Shown: one piece after another, positions 1 to 8,519 of the stretch
Position numbering within the stretch: the stretch's first letter is position 1
Layout: each line of letters opens with the position of its first letter
Assembly: GCF_009758415.1 (NCBI RefSeq)
Contig: NZ_WQRF01000008.1
Location: 1 to 64,000, forward strand
Direction of reading: 5' to 3'
DNA: 64,000 nucleotides
DNA from: Devosia marina
GTDB lineage: Bacteria > Pseudomonadota > Alphaproteobacteria > Rhizobiales > Devosiaceae
Program-made: the position numbers and the translations under genes
The notes under the pieces: model-generated
Told to the model about the DNA's origin: nothing
What the model saw: only the letters and a program-made list of their open reading frames with translations
Database searches by the model: none

Positions 1-191
1 GGCGCACAGCAGAACCTCAGTCACGCCAAAACGGAAAACCCCATAGCCCAGAGAATTCGGACCGCGGGTTCCTGCATGGGTGGCTTTCGTACGCCAAACA
101 GCGCCCGAAACCCTTCACCATAGTGGTCGTTCAGCGCTTCCTGATCAGTCCCCCAAAGCTGCCATCGGTCACTAAACTAAACCTAGTCGCC
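1..191. other. Left-edge stretch without an identifiable gene
   Basis: This stretch precedes the DUF3644-like gene's 3' end. On the minus strand a short reading frame ending at 21-23 encodes about fifty residues (it includes a DRWQLWG-like stretch) but it has no start codon and matches nothing I recognise. A second minus-strand frame is open to the window edge without a start. Either could be the remnant of a decayed gene in the accessory segment. Nothing here supports a tRNA or an attachment site. Confidence 0.3.
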
Positions 192-1382
192 TCACAGCTT
201 CACGGCCCTGATTTTCTCATAGACCTCGGGGTCAAGAACCGCGGCCACAAGTTTCTCAACCCACTCAGGTGAATATGCATACGCCTTGTAAACCGGGTGA
301 TAGATGCAGTGCGTCTTGTCGGTGTTTTCTGGCTGAGGAGCGCCGTTCTTCGGCCGCACGTTGAAGTACCGCATCGCCTGCAGATGCGTGTGCGACGTGA
401 AGTGCTTCTTGGTCTTTGTTGCGACCTGTTTCACGACCTTCCCGGGTTTTAGCGGATAGAGGTCATCCGAGATTACCTTCTTGGCTAGAACGTTATGTAT
501 CTCCTTTCCCTCCGCCGATACTGGATTGACGAACTGGATGTGGGCTTTGGACTTGGGGGCGGCACTGAGGGTGTACACGACCTGAAACTGGAACTCGATG
601 TTGTTCAACTGCTCCGGCGTCATGCCATCAGTGATGAGAGCATCTATGGCGGTGATGTCAGCCGGGAGCTCGTACTGGTTGAGCGTGGTCACTTGTTCGA
701 GGTTCATGCTTGCGAACTGCAGCGCAAACGAGAGCTCGCTGGCTAGGGTCAGCTCCTTTCCGAACAGCTCACATAGCGCCTTGTCAAAGTTCAGGCAGCA
801 CGCTTGGAAAATCCCGAGCCACTTCTGATCGGCCCTGCCCAGGAGGTGGTGCTCCACCTTGTCGCGTAGGACCTTCAGCGCTCGCAGGTTCTGCCGCACT
901 CCATCAGGCAGTGGACAGTCTCCCCGCTCCACAAGCTCGCTCAACGGCTTAGAGAACCCGTCGCCATTTATGAGTTCCACCGTCGTATTGCGCGCGTACC
1001 ACTCATGCATGAGGTAGGTCCACGCTACGTTGGCCAACATCGTGAACACCTCGGTTTTGAATCGGAGCGCAGCACTGTTGAACACTTGGACAGCGAGGAT
1101 CATCGCCTCACGGGCACGTATGAGTCTCTCGTCATCGTATCGGTTGAGACCTGTCTGCTGATCGTACGACCTCTTCTTCAGGAGGAAAAACGCGACCTCT
1201 TCTTCGGACGCCGACTCCTGTTCGGCGTTCTTTTTGACTCCGGTTATGCGTCCACTGTTGATAGTCGCCTTTCGACCAACGTTGATGAGGGCTTGAATGT
1301 CCTGATTGCGCCACTTCTTCGCGAGCAGGGCTTTAGCAACGCGCTTTTCCTCAGGTGTCAGTGACACGCCGTTCTTTGCCAA
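192..1382 (-). CDS. DUF3644-like protein with candidate HEPN motif
   Basis: A 396-residue protein starting at a TTG (the only start after the upstream stop; GGGGG lies five bases before it). Residues 8-50 look like a helix-turn-helix (LTPEEKRVAKALL then NQDIQALINVGRKAT). The middle, about 85-250, is strongly helical and carries R173-x4-H178 (RDKVEHH), the arrangement of HEPN ribonucleases. The C-terminus has a run of basic and His residues (KKHFTSHTHLQ). I assign it to the DUF3644 group, whose members are frequent in accessory and defence regions; that assignment is from memory of the family pattern. The gene lies 92 bases downstream of the membrane protein gene on the same strand and may share its transcript. 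Base composition is lower in GC than in the core genes, suggesting transfer. An RNA-cleaving defence role is inference. Confidence 0.6.
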   Translation of the reverse strand: MAKNGVSLTPEEKRVAKALLAKKWRNQDIQALINVGRKATINSGRITGVKKNAEQESASEEEVAFFLLKKRSYDQQTGLNRYDDERLIRAREAMILAVQVFNSAALRFKTEVFTMLANVAWTYLMHEWYARNTTVELINGDGFSKPLSELVERGDCPLPDGVRQNLRALKVLRDKVEHHLLGRADQKWLGIFQACCLNFDKALCELFGKELTLASELSFALQFASMNLEQVTTLNQYELPADITAIDALITDGMTPEQLNNIEFQFQVVYTLSAAPKSKAHIQFVNPVSAEGKEIHNVLAKKVISDDLYPLKPGKVVKQVATKTKKHFTSHTHLQAMRYFNVRPKNGAPQPENTDKTHCIYHPVYKAYAYSPEWVEKLVAAVLDPEVYEKIRAVKL

Positions 1383-1474
1383 ACTCGCCCCCGTACAATC
1401 GGCAGATCATTGCATCAATATTGCTAAAAGCGGACCGTCTGGAAACCACCACCCCAAAGCAGCCGCCCAGATAT

Positions 1475-2200
1475 CTACGCAGGGGTAGACGTCAGCCAAG
1501 GAGCGCATGCTATCTCCACGGTCGCCACCGCTTCGTCGATCTTGGTCTTGATAGGATCATCTTCCAGCGCCCAGCCAATGATAGCCTCTAGGCGTTTGGT
1601 CGAGGAAGTCACGTCTCTCGTTGGCAGGTTGATCAGCATGCCGGTTGCGCTTGATACTTGATTATATGCACTTGTTAGTGTCTCGAAGGCTTCTCCCGTA
1701 TGCCTACCAAACAGCGCCATAAATCGAAATTTCTTTGAGGTAATAGACGCCAGGAACTCCCTCTCCCGGCTTAGTCGCTCAAATGGTGTGTAAAGTGCAT
1801 CTCGATAGCGTTCCAGATCAGAGTCACTATCGATTCGCCCGGGACGGCTTTGACCCTCCCCGGCCATAGCAAATGGCCGCCTGGAATCGTTGAAAACGTC
1901 TCTCGCGCGGTAAAAATCAGCTAGAATTTCCTCAGCAAATTCTGTGCGCCTTTTCCAATCTGCTAGTGACCGGTCGAGTTCAAGTTTCTTTTCTGCCAGA
2001 GCAATGTCTGCATCGGACTTCTGCTGAGCAATCCTCGTATCCGCTGCCAATCGTTCGGAATGCAGGCCGCGTGTCGTTCGAGTGGAGACAAAAAGCGAGA
2101 TAAGACCCAGAATGGACGAGACGATCGCGGCCACGACAGCAGGGCCTACAAGTAGTGCTATATCCAAAATGCTTCCAATGAGCTGAAATCTATTGAACAC
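1475..2200 (-). CDS. Membrane-anchored coiled-coil protein of unknown function
   Basis: A 241-residue protein with a GTG start and no strong ribosome-binding site. Residues 9-40 form one long hydrophobic segment (IALLVGPAVVAAIVSSILGL). This is followed by a charged, heptad-like stretch, about 45-100, rich in Ala, Glu, Lys and Arg, typical of a coiled coil. The rest is mixed helical. The likely topology is a single N-terminal membrane anchor with a cytoplasmic coiled-coil domain. I recognise no named family. Its neighbour downstream on the same strand is the DUF3644-like protein, and both have lower GC than the core genes, so the two may form an accessory two-gene unit. Confidence 0.55.
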   Translation of the reverse strand: MFNRFQLIGSILDIALLVGPAVVAAIVSSILGLISLFVSTRTTRGLHSERLAADTRIAQQKSDADIALAEKKLELDRSLADWKRRTEFAEEILADFYRARDVFNDSRRPFAMAGEGQSRPGRIDSDSDLERYRDALYTPFERLSREREFLASITSKKFRFMALFGRHTGEAFETLTSAYNQVSSATGMLINLPTRDVTSSTKRLEAIIGWALEDDPIKTKIDEAVATVEIACAPWLTSTPA

Positions 2201-2470
2201 ATAGCCTAGGCCTAAGGCATCGCATTGTCGATGTGGCTCAGATCGACGCTATGCTGGTAGACGCGGCAATCTAAATGTCCAGATGCAGGCTAATGGCGCT
2301 AAAACCTGACAGTCCCCATCCCACCCCAAGTCTGACTATCCAAGATTGCGGCTCTCTGCTCTTAACGCTGCAGAACGCGCAGCGCAGTTCACGTATGGAA
2401 TTCCCACCTTTGATATCTGCCATCACGCATGTGAATTGGTGCTGTAGGCCGCAGTTTGTTATTTTACGGC

Positions 2471-3106
2471 ATGTACACACCTCCAGCTTTCCGCGAAGAC
2501 GATCCGGTCGTCCTTCGTCAGATCATACGCGAAGCACGCCTCGCGACCCTCGTGACCGCCACGGCCGAGGGGCTGATGGCCACGCCCTTGCCGCTGATCC
2601 TGGACGAGAACCAGGGAGAGCACGGTGTGCTGCTCGGGCACCTTGCCAAGGCCAATCCGCAATGGAAGACGCCAGCAATGGGCGAGGCGATGGTGATCTT
2701 CTCGGGCCCCGATGCCTATATCTCCCCAAGCTGGTACGCGACCAAACAGGACCATGGGAAGGTCGTCCCGACCTGGAATTACTCAGCCGTCCACGCGTAT
2801 GGCGAGGTCGAATTCTTCGAGGATCGCGACCGATTGCACCAGGCGGTCAGCCGCCTCACCGACCTTTACGAGCAGGCTCGCGCGAAGCCGTGGGCGATCA
2901 CTGACGCGCCCGACAACTACATCGAAAGCCAGCTCAAGGGCATTGTGGGCCTTCGCTTCTCGATTACCCGCATCGAGGGCAAAAACAAGATGAGCCAAAA
3001 CCAGCCCGAGCAGAACCGCCGAGGGGTGGCGGCGGGGTTGGCCGCGAGCGAGCGTGAAACGGATCGGGCAGTGGCCAGCATGATTGCGACCGACCCGCAG
3101 GAATGA
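2471..3106 (+). CDS. FMN-binding negative transcriptional regulator, PaiB family
   Basis: A 211-residue protein beginning MYTPPAFREDD, the characteristic N-terminus of the PaiB/FMN_bind_2 family. I therefore prefer the ATG at 2471 over an in-frame TTG fifteen bases earlier. The split-barrel flavin-binding fold is supported by the segments TLVTATAEGLMATPLPL, HLAKANPQWK and PTWNYSAVHAYGEVEF. The family was first described with the Bacillus protease-synthesis/sporulation regulator PaiB; most members are annotated only by homology and probably bind FMN. The length fits the family (about 200-220 residues). The tail after residue 180 is polar and variable. It is flanked by gene-poor DNA on both sides, so it is probably transcribed alone. 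Confidence 0.85.
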   Translation: MYTPPAFREDDPVVLRQIIREARLATLVTATAEGLMATPLPLILDENQGEHGVLLGHLAKANPQWKTPAMGEAMVIFSGPDAYISPSWYATKQDHGKVVPTWNYSAVHAYGEVEFFEDRDRLHQAVSRLTDLYEQARAKPWAITDAPDNYIESQLKGIVGLRFSITRIEGKNKMSQNQPEQNRRGVAAGLAASERETDRAVASMIATDPQE

Positions 3107-3421
3107 ACATCGTCATTCCGGTTCTGCTCGCCAGAGGTGCGCGTGTGCGCCGTCATGCAACAGGTCGTGGACGCGCACCTGTTCAGCGCCATTAACCGGC
3201 GTGACGTTGCTGATTGGTGCGCTGCCCCCTTTCGAAGGGGCGCCGTCAACGTGTCTCTGGCTATAGGGTTTTGGCAGGTCTATTCTTGTCCGGTTGCCTG
3301 CTGCGGATGCGATAGCCGCTCAAGTGCGGCATATGTGGTCTTCACGCCAGTTTGCGCGCCGACACGGCCCCAAACCAGCACCCCTAGTGAGCGCTTTTTT
3401 GCCTGACCTGAGGAGGATGAG
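3107..3421 (+). other. Intergenic region upstream of methyltransferase
   Basis: This 315-base stretch contains no convincing gene. Open frames in it are short, lack ribosome-binding sites and look like chance. Just before the next gene there is a good Shine-Dalgarno sequence (GAGGAGGATGAG at about 3410-3421). A promoter for the methyltransferase is expected here but I cannot point to clear -35/-10 elements. Confidence 0.5.
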
Positions 3422-4198
3422 ATGGCTGAGGCGATCCAGTTTCAAGACGGCGAGACTTATGAGTCCATGATGGGAGTATGGAGCGCTTTGGTGGGCGCCC
3501 CGTTTCTCGACTGGCTAGACGTGCCAGCAGGCGCAAAATGGGCCGATATTGGCTGCGGAAACGGTGCTTCGACGGAACTGATTGTCGAGAGGGCACAGCC
3601 GGCATTGGTTGAAGGCATTGATCCATCCGAAGCCCAGTTGGCCTATGCCCGCAAGCGCCATCAGGCAGGTGTTGCACGCTTCACCCTGGGTTCTGCGCTG
3701 GAGCTTCCTTATTCCGACGGTGCCTTTGACGCCGCGATCATGGCGCTGGTGATCTTCTTTGTTCCGGAGCCGGCGCGCGGGGCTGCTGAAATGCGGCGGG
3801 TCGTGCGCAGCGGGGGCGTCGTTGCTGCCTATGCGTGGGATCTTGAAGGCGGCGGCTTTCCTTATGAAGATGTGCACGTTGCACTGAGCGAGGCTGGGGT
3901 CGAAGCCCTGCTGCCACCACATCCGGAGGTGGCGCGGCTGGATGCGCTCAATCGCTTGTGGACAGATGCCGGTCTTGTTGATGTGGAAACGCGGGAAATC
4001 ACAGCGAGCCGGGCATTTCCCTCGTTTGACGCATATTGGTCGACCGCCACAAACGCTCCTGGCATTGGGCAGGTGCTTCCCAAGCTGAGCGCTGAACAAC
4101 TGGAGCATGTCCGCGACACCGTCCGGGCTCCTCGCGGTTCCGGGGAGTGGGTGGCGCGGGGGCGCGTCCATGCGGTGCGGGGGCGTGTGCCGAACTAG
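3422..4198 (+). CDS. Class I SAM-dependent methyltransferase
   Basis: A 258-residue methyltransferase of the Methyltransf_11 type. Motif I, the SAM-binding loop, is ADIGCGNGAS at about 41-50. A second acidic position occurs in GIDPSEAQ, and the motif for the adenine pocket lies in LELPYSDGAFDAAIM. The region after motif III contains VVRSGGVVAAYAWD, typical of class I enzymes. The substrate cannot be told; similar proteins act on small molecules, ubiquinone precursors or are unassigned. The start is supported by a strong GAGGAGG ribosome-binding site. It is a single-gene unit with gene-poor DNA on both sides. Confidence 0.8.
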   Translation: MAEAIQFQDGETYESMMGVWSALVGAPFLDWLDVPAGAKWADIGCGNGASTELIVERAQPALVEGIDPSEAQLAYARKRHQAGVARFTLGSALELPYSDGAFDAAIMALVIFFVPEPARGAAEMRRVVRSGGVVAAYAWDLEGGGFPYEDVHVALSEAGVEALLPPHPEVARLDALNRLWTDAGLVDVETREITASRAFPSFDAYWSTATNAPGIGQVLPKLSAEQLEHVRDTVRAPRGSGEWVARGRVHAVRGRVPN

Positions 4199-4253
4199 CC
4201 GGTTGAGGCCGCTCGCGGAGAGCGGGCCGTCGGACGGGGGCGGCGGCGCATGA

Positions 4254-4335
4254 CTAGAACAGCGGTTCGAGCCGGCCCTTGCGCTTGACGATGTTCTTGT
4301 AGTCACTCAGGCGCAGCCTTCGTGGCCTCCTGAAC
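4254..4335 (-). pseudogene. Possible 3' remnant of a degraded gene
   Basis: On the minus strand, between a stop at 4333-4335 and a TAG at 4254-4256, there is a short frame ending in a run rich in basic residues (RLSDYKNIVKRKG, then RLEPLF and stop). It has no start codon or ribosome-binding site. The composition looks like the natural C-terminus of a protein, so it may be the tail of a gene whose front was deleted; the adjacent hairpin at 4337-4361 lies at the break. I cannot name the parent gene. Confidence 0.3.
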
Positions 4336-4336
4336 T

Positions 4337-4361
4337 AAAATCGTTCCACCGGAGCGATTTT
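4337..4361. terminator. Palindromic hairpin with A and T tails
   Basis: An inverted repeat of the form AAAATCG-TTCC-ACC-GGAG-CGATTTT, with one mispair. The flanking A and T runs make it a candidate bidirectional rho-independent terminator. It lies just beyond the 3' end of the metallophosphoesterase gene, which runs toward it. Very similar hairpins occur at 14318-14342, 32340-32364 and 50560-50580. Confidence 0.6.
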
Positions 4362-4377
4362 GCAGCGATGCGGCCGT

Positions 4378-5268
4378 TCAGTAGATCCGCATCTGCATGC
4401 GCATGACGATGTCGGCGCCCAGGCGCTGGAAGCCGTATTCGCGCATGGTGCAGCGCCATTCCTCGCCGGATTTCTGGATGCGGAAGAGATTGTAGCGGGC
4501 CGGGTCGTCCAGCGTGCCGCCCTGGGCGGCGCTGGCGGCGGCGACGCCGATCACCGGCACTTCGTGGTTCTTGCCGGGAATGTGGTGGATCGAGGAGCGG
4601 TGGGTGTGGCCATGCAGGACCAACTCGGCGCCGTGGTCGGTGATGACGCGGCGGAAGATGCGGTGGCCCTTGAGGCCGAAGCTGGGATGTTGCAGTTCGG
4701 CATTGGGCGGGTGATGGATCAGCACGACGCGGAAATAGCCGGCATCGCCCAGGAGCTTGAGAATGCGCGAGAGGCGGGCGGCCTGTTTTTCCTCGAAACG
4801 GCCAATGGCGAAAAAGGGCGCAGTGGGCACGGCGCTGGAACAGGAAATGATGGCCACTTCGCCCACGCGGCGGACGAAGGGGAAGGCCTGGCCTTCCACG
4901 GTTTCACCCTTGAGATAGTCGCCCCATTCGCTCTGGGCATATTCCAGCGCGCCGGGGACATAGGCGTCGTGATTGCCGGGGCAGACCACGGTTTTGTCGG
5001 CGCCGCCCAATTCGCGCAGCCAGCGGCCGGCGAGTTCGACTTCGCTGTCGAGCGCCAGATTGGTGAGGTCGCCGGTGACGGCGGTGAAATCGGCCTGTTG
5101 GTCCTGCATATGGGCGACCAGGCGCGCCAGCGTCTCGGTGTTCATCTCGCCATGACGCTTGAGCTTCCAGTTGAGAAAGCCGGTCAGGCGTTTGCCCAGA
5201 AGATCGCGAAAACCCACCTCGGGCATGGGGGACAGGTGGATGTCGGAAATGTGGGCCAGGGTGATCAT
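4378..5268 (-). CDS. Calcineurin-like metallophosphoesterase
   Basis: A 296-residue phosphoesterase with the complete dimetal site: SDIHLSP (D-x-H, about 8-14), GDLTN, GNHDAY, LIHHPP and HGHTHR. I chose the ATG at 5268 because the family begins within a few residues of the first D-x-H motif; an upstream in-frame extension of 30 residues is not family-like. It resembles the CpdA/Icc cyclic-nucleotide phosphodiesterase branch, but the substrate cannot be decided from sequence. It is transcribed away from the Nudix gene at 5382, leaving 113 bases between them for divergent promoters. Confidence 0.85.
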   Translation of the reverse strand: MITLAHISDIHLSPMPEVGFRDLLGKRLTGFLNWKLKRHGEMNTETLARLVAHMQDQQADFTAVTGDLTNLALDSEVELAGRWLRELGGADKTVVCPGNHDAYVPGALEYAQSEWGDYLKGETVEGQAFPFVRRVGEVAIISCSSAVPTAPFFAIGRFEEKQAARLSRILKLLGDAGYFRVVLIHHPPNAELQHPSFGLKGHRIFRRVITDHGAELVLHGHTHRSSIHHIPGKNHEVPVIGVAAASAAQGGTLDDPARYNLFRIQKSGEEWRCTMREYGFQRLGADIVMRMQMRIY

Positions 5269-5381
5269 CGCGGTGGGTTGTGCCAGAACCGATGGGGCAA
5301 GAAAACGTTCAATCGACACAACGCACGATTTTGTCGCGGGCCAAGCTCTGATAGCCAAGGGGCAGAGATGGAGCCAAGACC

Positions 5382-5855
5382 ATGATGAATCGCTTCCAGC
5401 GCGTGCGCGCGACCGCCTTCTTGACCCTCAAAGGGCTCTGGCACCGGATGACCGTGGGGGCAAGGGTGATGGTGGTGGATGGCGACAAGGTGCTGCTGAT
5501 CCGCCATACCTATGTGCCCGGCTGGCAGTTTCCCGGCGGGGGCGTGGGGCCTGGCGAGACCTTCGAGGAAGCCGGGGCGCGCGAAACGCTGGAGGAAACC
5601 GGCTATCGGGTGACCGGGCCCATGGAACTGTTCGGACTCTATCACAATACCAGTCCCGTGACGAACCGGGACCATGTGGCGTTCTATGTGGCCAAGAGCT
5701 TCAATTTCGAGTTCGAACGCAAGCCGGATTACGAAATCGCGGAAGTGGGCTGGTTTGACCGGCACAATCTGCCCGAGAAGGTGACCCCGGCGACCAGCCA
5801 ACGGATTGATGAATATTTCGATGGCGTGGAGAAGCGGTCGATCTGGGGGTACTGA
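5382..5855 (+). CDS. Nudix hydrolase
   Basis: A 157-residue Nudix protein. The Nudix box is intact: GGVGPGETFEEAGARETLEE followed by TGY, with the metal-binding REx2EE arrangement at about 66-80. Residues 1-27 are a short helical lead-in. The family hydrolyses nucleoside diphosphates linked to another moiety; the precise substrate is not evident. It begins MMNRFQ, so the second Met is an equally possible start. It is divergent from the metallophosphoesterase gene and followed by a palindromic repeat. Confidence 0.85.
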   Translation: MMNRFQRVRATAFLTLKGLWHRMTVGARVMVVDGDKVLLIRHTYVPGWQFPGGGVGPGETFEEAGARETLEETGYRVTGPMELFGLYHNTSPVTNRDHVAFYVAKSFNFEFERKPDYEIAEVGWFDRHNLPEKVTPATSQRIDEYFDGVEKRSIWGY

Positions 5856-5870
5856 GCTTCTTTTTGAATG

Positions 5871-5919
5871 ACCCCCACCTGACCGCCCCCTGAAGCAGGG
5901 GGAGGGATGCATTGGGTCT
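5871..5919. repeat. Dispersed palindromic repeat, copy 1
   Basis: A unit of about 50 bases beginning ACCCCCACCT, with a central palindrome CCCCCTGA-GC-AGGGGG and ending AGGGATGCATTGGGTCTGA. A close copy occurs at 30408-30457. It fills the space between the convergent Nudix and glutathionyl-hydroquinone reductase genes and may also act as their terminator. Confidence 0.75.
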
Positions 5920-5951
5920 GACGCGATGCTGGTGGCTAACCCTGGGGCCAC

Positions 5952-6911
5952 TCAATCCAGAAACGGCAGTTCGGGGCCGATGGGCACGATACGGTGTGGA
6001 TTGATGGTGGTATGGCTCCAGTGATAGTGCGTGCGGATATGGTTGAGATCGACCGTTTCCTTGACTCCAGGAACCTCGTAGAGAGCCTTGAGATAGTGGC
6101 TGAGGTTAGGGTAGTCGGCGATGCGCTTGCGATTGCACTTGAAGTGGCCGACATAGACCGCGTCAAACCGCACCAGGGTGGTGAACAACCGCCAATCGGC
6201 CTCTGTGATGGTGTCGCCTGTCAGATAGGCGGTTTCGCCCAACAGGCCCTCAACCCAGTCAAGCGCGTCAAAGAGCTTGGTGACCGCCTCGTCATAGGCG
6301 TCCTGGGTGGTGGCGAAGCCTGACTTGTAAACGCCATTGTTGATGTCGTCATAGACGCGGGCATTGATCTCATCGATGCGGGGGCGCAAGGCCTCGGGAT
6401 AGTAGTCGTCGGTGTTGCCGGTCAATTCGTTGAACGCCGAATTGAACATGCGGATGATTTCCGAACTTTCGTTGGACACGATGGTGCCGGTCTTCTTGTC
6501 CCAGAGGAGCGGAACAGTGACGCGGCCTGTATAGTCGGGAACAGCCTGGGTATAGACTTGCCAGAGGTTGTCCCTGCCGAACAACGCGTCGCCGGTCGAA
6601 CCTTCGGACTTGTCGAAATTCCAGCCGGTCTCGTCGGGCATCTTGTGGGCGACGACAGAGACCGAAATCAGGCTCTCCAGCTCCTTGAGCTTGCGGAAGA
6701 TCAGGGTGCGGTGCGCCCAGGGACAGGCCAGGGAAACATAGAGATGGTAGCGATCCGCCTCGGCCGCGAAACCGCCTTCACCCGAGGGGCCGGGGCTGCC
6801 GTCGGGTGTGATCCAGTTGCGGAAGCCGGCCTGCGAGCGAACGAATTTGCCGCCGGATTTGCTCGTGTCATACCATTGGGTCGACCATTTTCCGTCGATC
6901 AACTGTCCCAT
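5952..6911 (-). CDS. yqjG: Glutathionyl-hydroquinone reductase, YqjG/ECM4 family
   Basis: A 319-residue Xi-class glutathione transferase. The catalytic cysteine motif SLACPWAHRT lies in the N-terminal thioredoxin-like domain, after a long N-terminal stretch that includes GSPGPSGEGGFAAE. The C-terminal helical GST domain follows (ETAYLTGDTITEADWRLFTT). The family reduces glutathionyl-hydroquinones to hydroquinones in the cytoplasm; in some bacteria this serves quinone or chloroaromatic metabolism. The length is typical (about 320). No co-transcribed partner is seen, so the role is probably general redox detoxification. Confidence 0.9.
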   Translation of the reverse strand: MGQLIDGKWSTQWYDTSKSGGKFVRSQAGFRNWITPDGSPGPSGEGGFAAEADRYHLYVSLACPWAHRTLIFRKLKELESLISVSVVAHKMPDETGWNFDKSEGSTGDALFGRDNLWQVYTQAVPDYTGRVTVPLLWDKKTGTIVSNESSEIIRMFNSAFNELTGNTDDYYPEALRPRIDEINARVYDDINNGVYKSGFATTQDAYDEAVTKLFDALDWVEGLLGETAYLTGDTITEADWRLFTTLVRFDAVYVGHFKCNRKRIADYPNLSHYLKALYEVPGVKETVDLNHIRTHYHWSHTTINPHRIVPIGPELPFLD

Positions 6912-7268
6912 TGAAACTGCCTTTCGGTCATTTTGCTGTCGGCATTTGCGGATTGAATGACCCTGCCGGTTGGATCGGTTATCGCCCCTTAGCTATGAAG
7001 TGAAGCGGCGGACAAAAAGGGTCCTGGCGGCAACACACTGTTGCGCAATCGCGAAACGGTTGCGCCGGACGCCAAGGAATTCGGAAGCATGGCCCCAATA
7101 TTCCCATTTACGACCAACCGCGTGGGTGCTAATCGGGTTCCAGACGTGGAGGCGTCCAGGATGGTGAAAGTCTTGCAGATGAACCGACGACCCTAGCTGG
7201 TCGTTTAGAGCGGAGGGCCGGTGGCCGATCCGCACGTTTTTCTGCACATCTTTTCCTGGATCAGACCC
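6912..7268. other. Intergenic region between divergent genes
   Basis: This stretch of about 350 bases separates the divergent glutathionyl-hydroquinone reductase and acetyltransferase genes. It has a palindromic TTGCGCAA near 7043 and a loose inverted pair of GGACGCC/GGCGTCC around 7066-7155. I see no gene or recognisable RNA. Both promoters should lie here. Confidence 0.4.
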
Positions 7269-7817
7269 ATGACCACGCTCGTTGCGGCCGAGGCCGCCTC
7301 TTCCCCTGCCGCCGGCCAACTGACCGTTCGGGCCGCTACCGCCGCCGATGATGTGTTTGTCGATGAACTGCAGGCCATTGCCTTCGGTCCGGGCCGGTTT
7401 GCGCGCACGGCTTTTCGAGTGCGGGAGATGTTCCCCATCGACCCGAGCCTGAGCCTGATTGCGGAAGTGGATGGCACTGCCTGTGGGTCGGTCTGGATGA
7501 CACCGATCAGCGTGGACGGGCACAAGGGCTATCTGCTGGGACCGCTGGCGACCCACCCCAATTTCCGCAAGCGGGGCGCGGGCAAGCTGCTGGCGCGCGA
7601 GGTGGCCAAGCTGGCTCTGGCCCGAGGCGAGGGTGAGTTCGTGCTGCTGGTGGGCGACCAGGATTATTATTGCCCGCTGGGCTGGGAGATCACCACGCCG
7701 GGCAATATCCAGTTTCCCGGCCCGGTCGACCCGACCCGCGTCTTGCTGCTGGCCGAGGACAAGGGCCTGGCCAAGTCGCTCAAGGGCGAAATTGCTGCGT
7801 TTGACCTCGAGGCTTGA
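7269..7817 (+). CDS. GNAT family N-acetyltransferase
   Basis: A 182-residue acetyltransferase from the ATG at 7269. An in-frame GTG at 7221 with a GGAGGG placed only three bases before it is the alternative start. The domain starts at LTVRAATAADD and contains the acetyl-CoA loop HPNFRKRGAGKLL (the R/Q-x-x-G-x-G/A motif), followed by VLLVGDQDYYCPLGWE, typical of YhbS-like members. The acceptor substrate is unknown. The gene is followed closely by the CoA-type Nudix gene and could be co-transcribed with it and with the CCA-adding enzyme. Confidence 0.8.
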   Translation: MTTLVAAEAASSPAAGQLTVRAATAADDVFVDELQAIAFGPGRFARTAFRVREMFPIDPSLSLIAEVDGTACGSVWMTPISVDGHKGYLLGPLATHPNFRKRGAGKLLAREVAKLALARGEGEFVLLVGDQDYYCPLGWEITTPGNIQFPGPVDPTRVLLLAEDKGLAKSLKGEIAAFDLEA

Positions 7818-7892
7818 GGCCAAAAAGGGGTGCAGGATGGGAACGGGATGACTACATTCCTCTCATTACTATGAAATCATCCTGGGTGCGCC

Positions 7893-8519
7893 TTGGCTTC
7901 AGGTTCCGAAATTGTCCGGCTGCTGTCGCCCAGGTTGCTGGCTGAGCCGCCAGACCTGCCGCCGGCGCAGGGACTGGTGCCCGACTGGCAACCTCTCAAG
8001 CCGTTTGAACGGGCGCCCGTGCCCGCAGCAGTGCTGATCGCGCTGGTGCGTCGGCCGGAGGGGCATACCGTGCTCTATACCGAACGATCCCCCGATCTGC
8101 GCGCGCATTCGGGTCAGGTGGCCTTTCCCGGCGGCAAGATTGACGGGTTGGATAATGGACCAGGGGCGGCGGCCCTGCGCGAGGCCAATGAAGAGGTGGG
8201 CATGATGGCCCGGGATGCAAACATTCTGGGCTATATGGAGACCTATTATACCGGCACCAATTATCTGATCACTCCGGTGGTGGCCGAAGTCGATCCGACC
8301 GGGCCTTTCGTGCCCAATCCGGGCGAGGTGCATTCGGTGTTCGAGGTGCCGCTGGAGCGTATTCTGGACGCCCGGAGCTATGGTCGGTTCCGCATCAGCC
8401 GCGGCGGGAAAGAACATTCGACCTGGCAGATTGACCATGATGGGCATGTCATCTGGGGCATTACTGCCAATCTGACCCGGCAGTTCCGCGATCTGGTGGT
8501 GGGCGAGGTGGCCGCGTGA
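7893..8519 (+). CDS. CoA pyrophosphatase-type Nudix hydrolase
   Basis: A 208-residue Nudix protein starting at TTG; an in-frame TGA 21 bases upstream excludes ATG starts. The region RSPDLRAHSGQVAFPGGK before the Nudix box and the box itself (AALREANEEVGM) match the NudL/CoAse branch, which cleaves coenzyme A to phosphopantetheine and 3',5'-ADP. The signature around the conserved LRAHSGQVAFPGG is the main evidence. Its TGA overlaps the GTG of the downstream CCA-adding enzyme gene, so the two are translationally coupled, an association common in alphaproteobacteria. Confidence 0.85.
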   Translation: MASGSEIVRLLSPRLLAEPPDLPPAQGLVPDWQPLKPFERAPVPAAVLIALVRRPEGHTVLYTERSPDLRAHSGQVAFPGGKIDGLDNGPGAAALREANEEVGMMARDANILGYMETYYTGTNYLITPVVAEVDPTGPFVPNPGEVHSVFEVPLERILDARSYGRFRISRGGKEHSTWQIDHDGHVIWGITANLTRQFRDLVVGEVAA

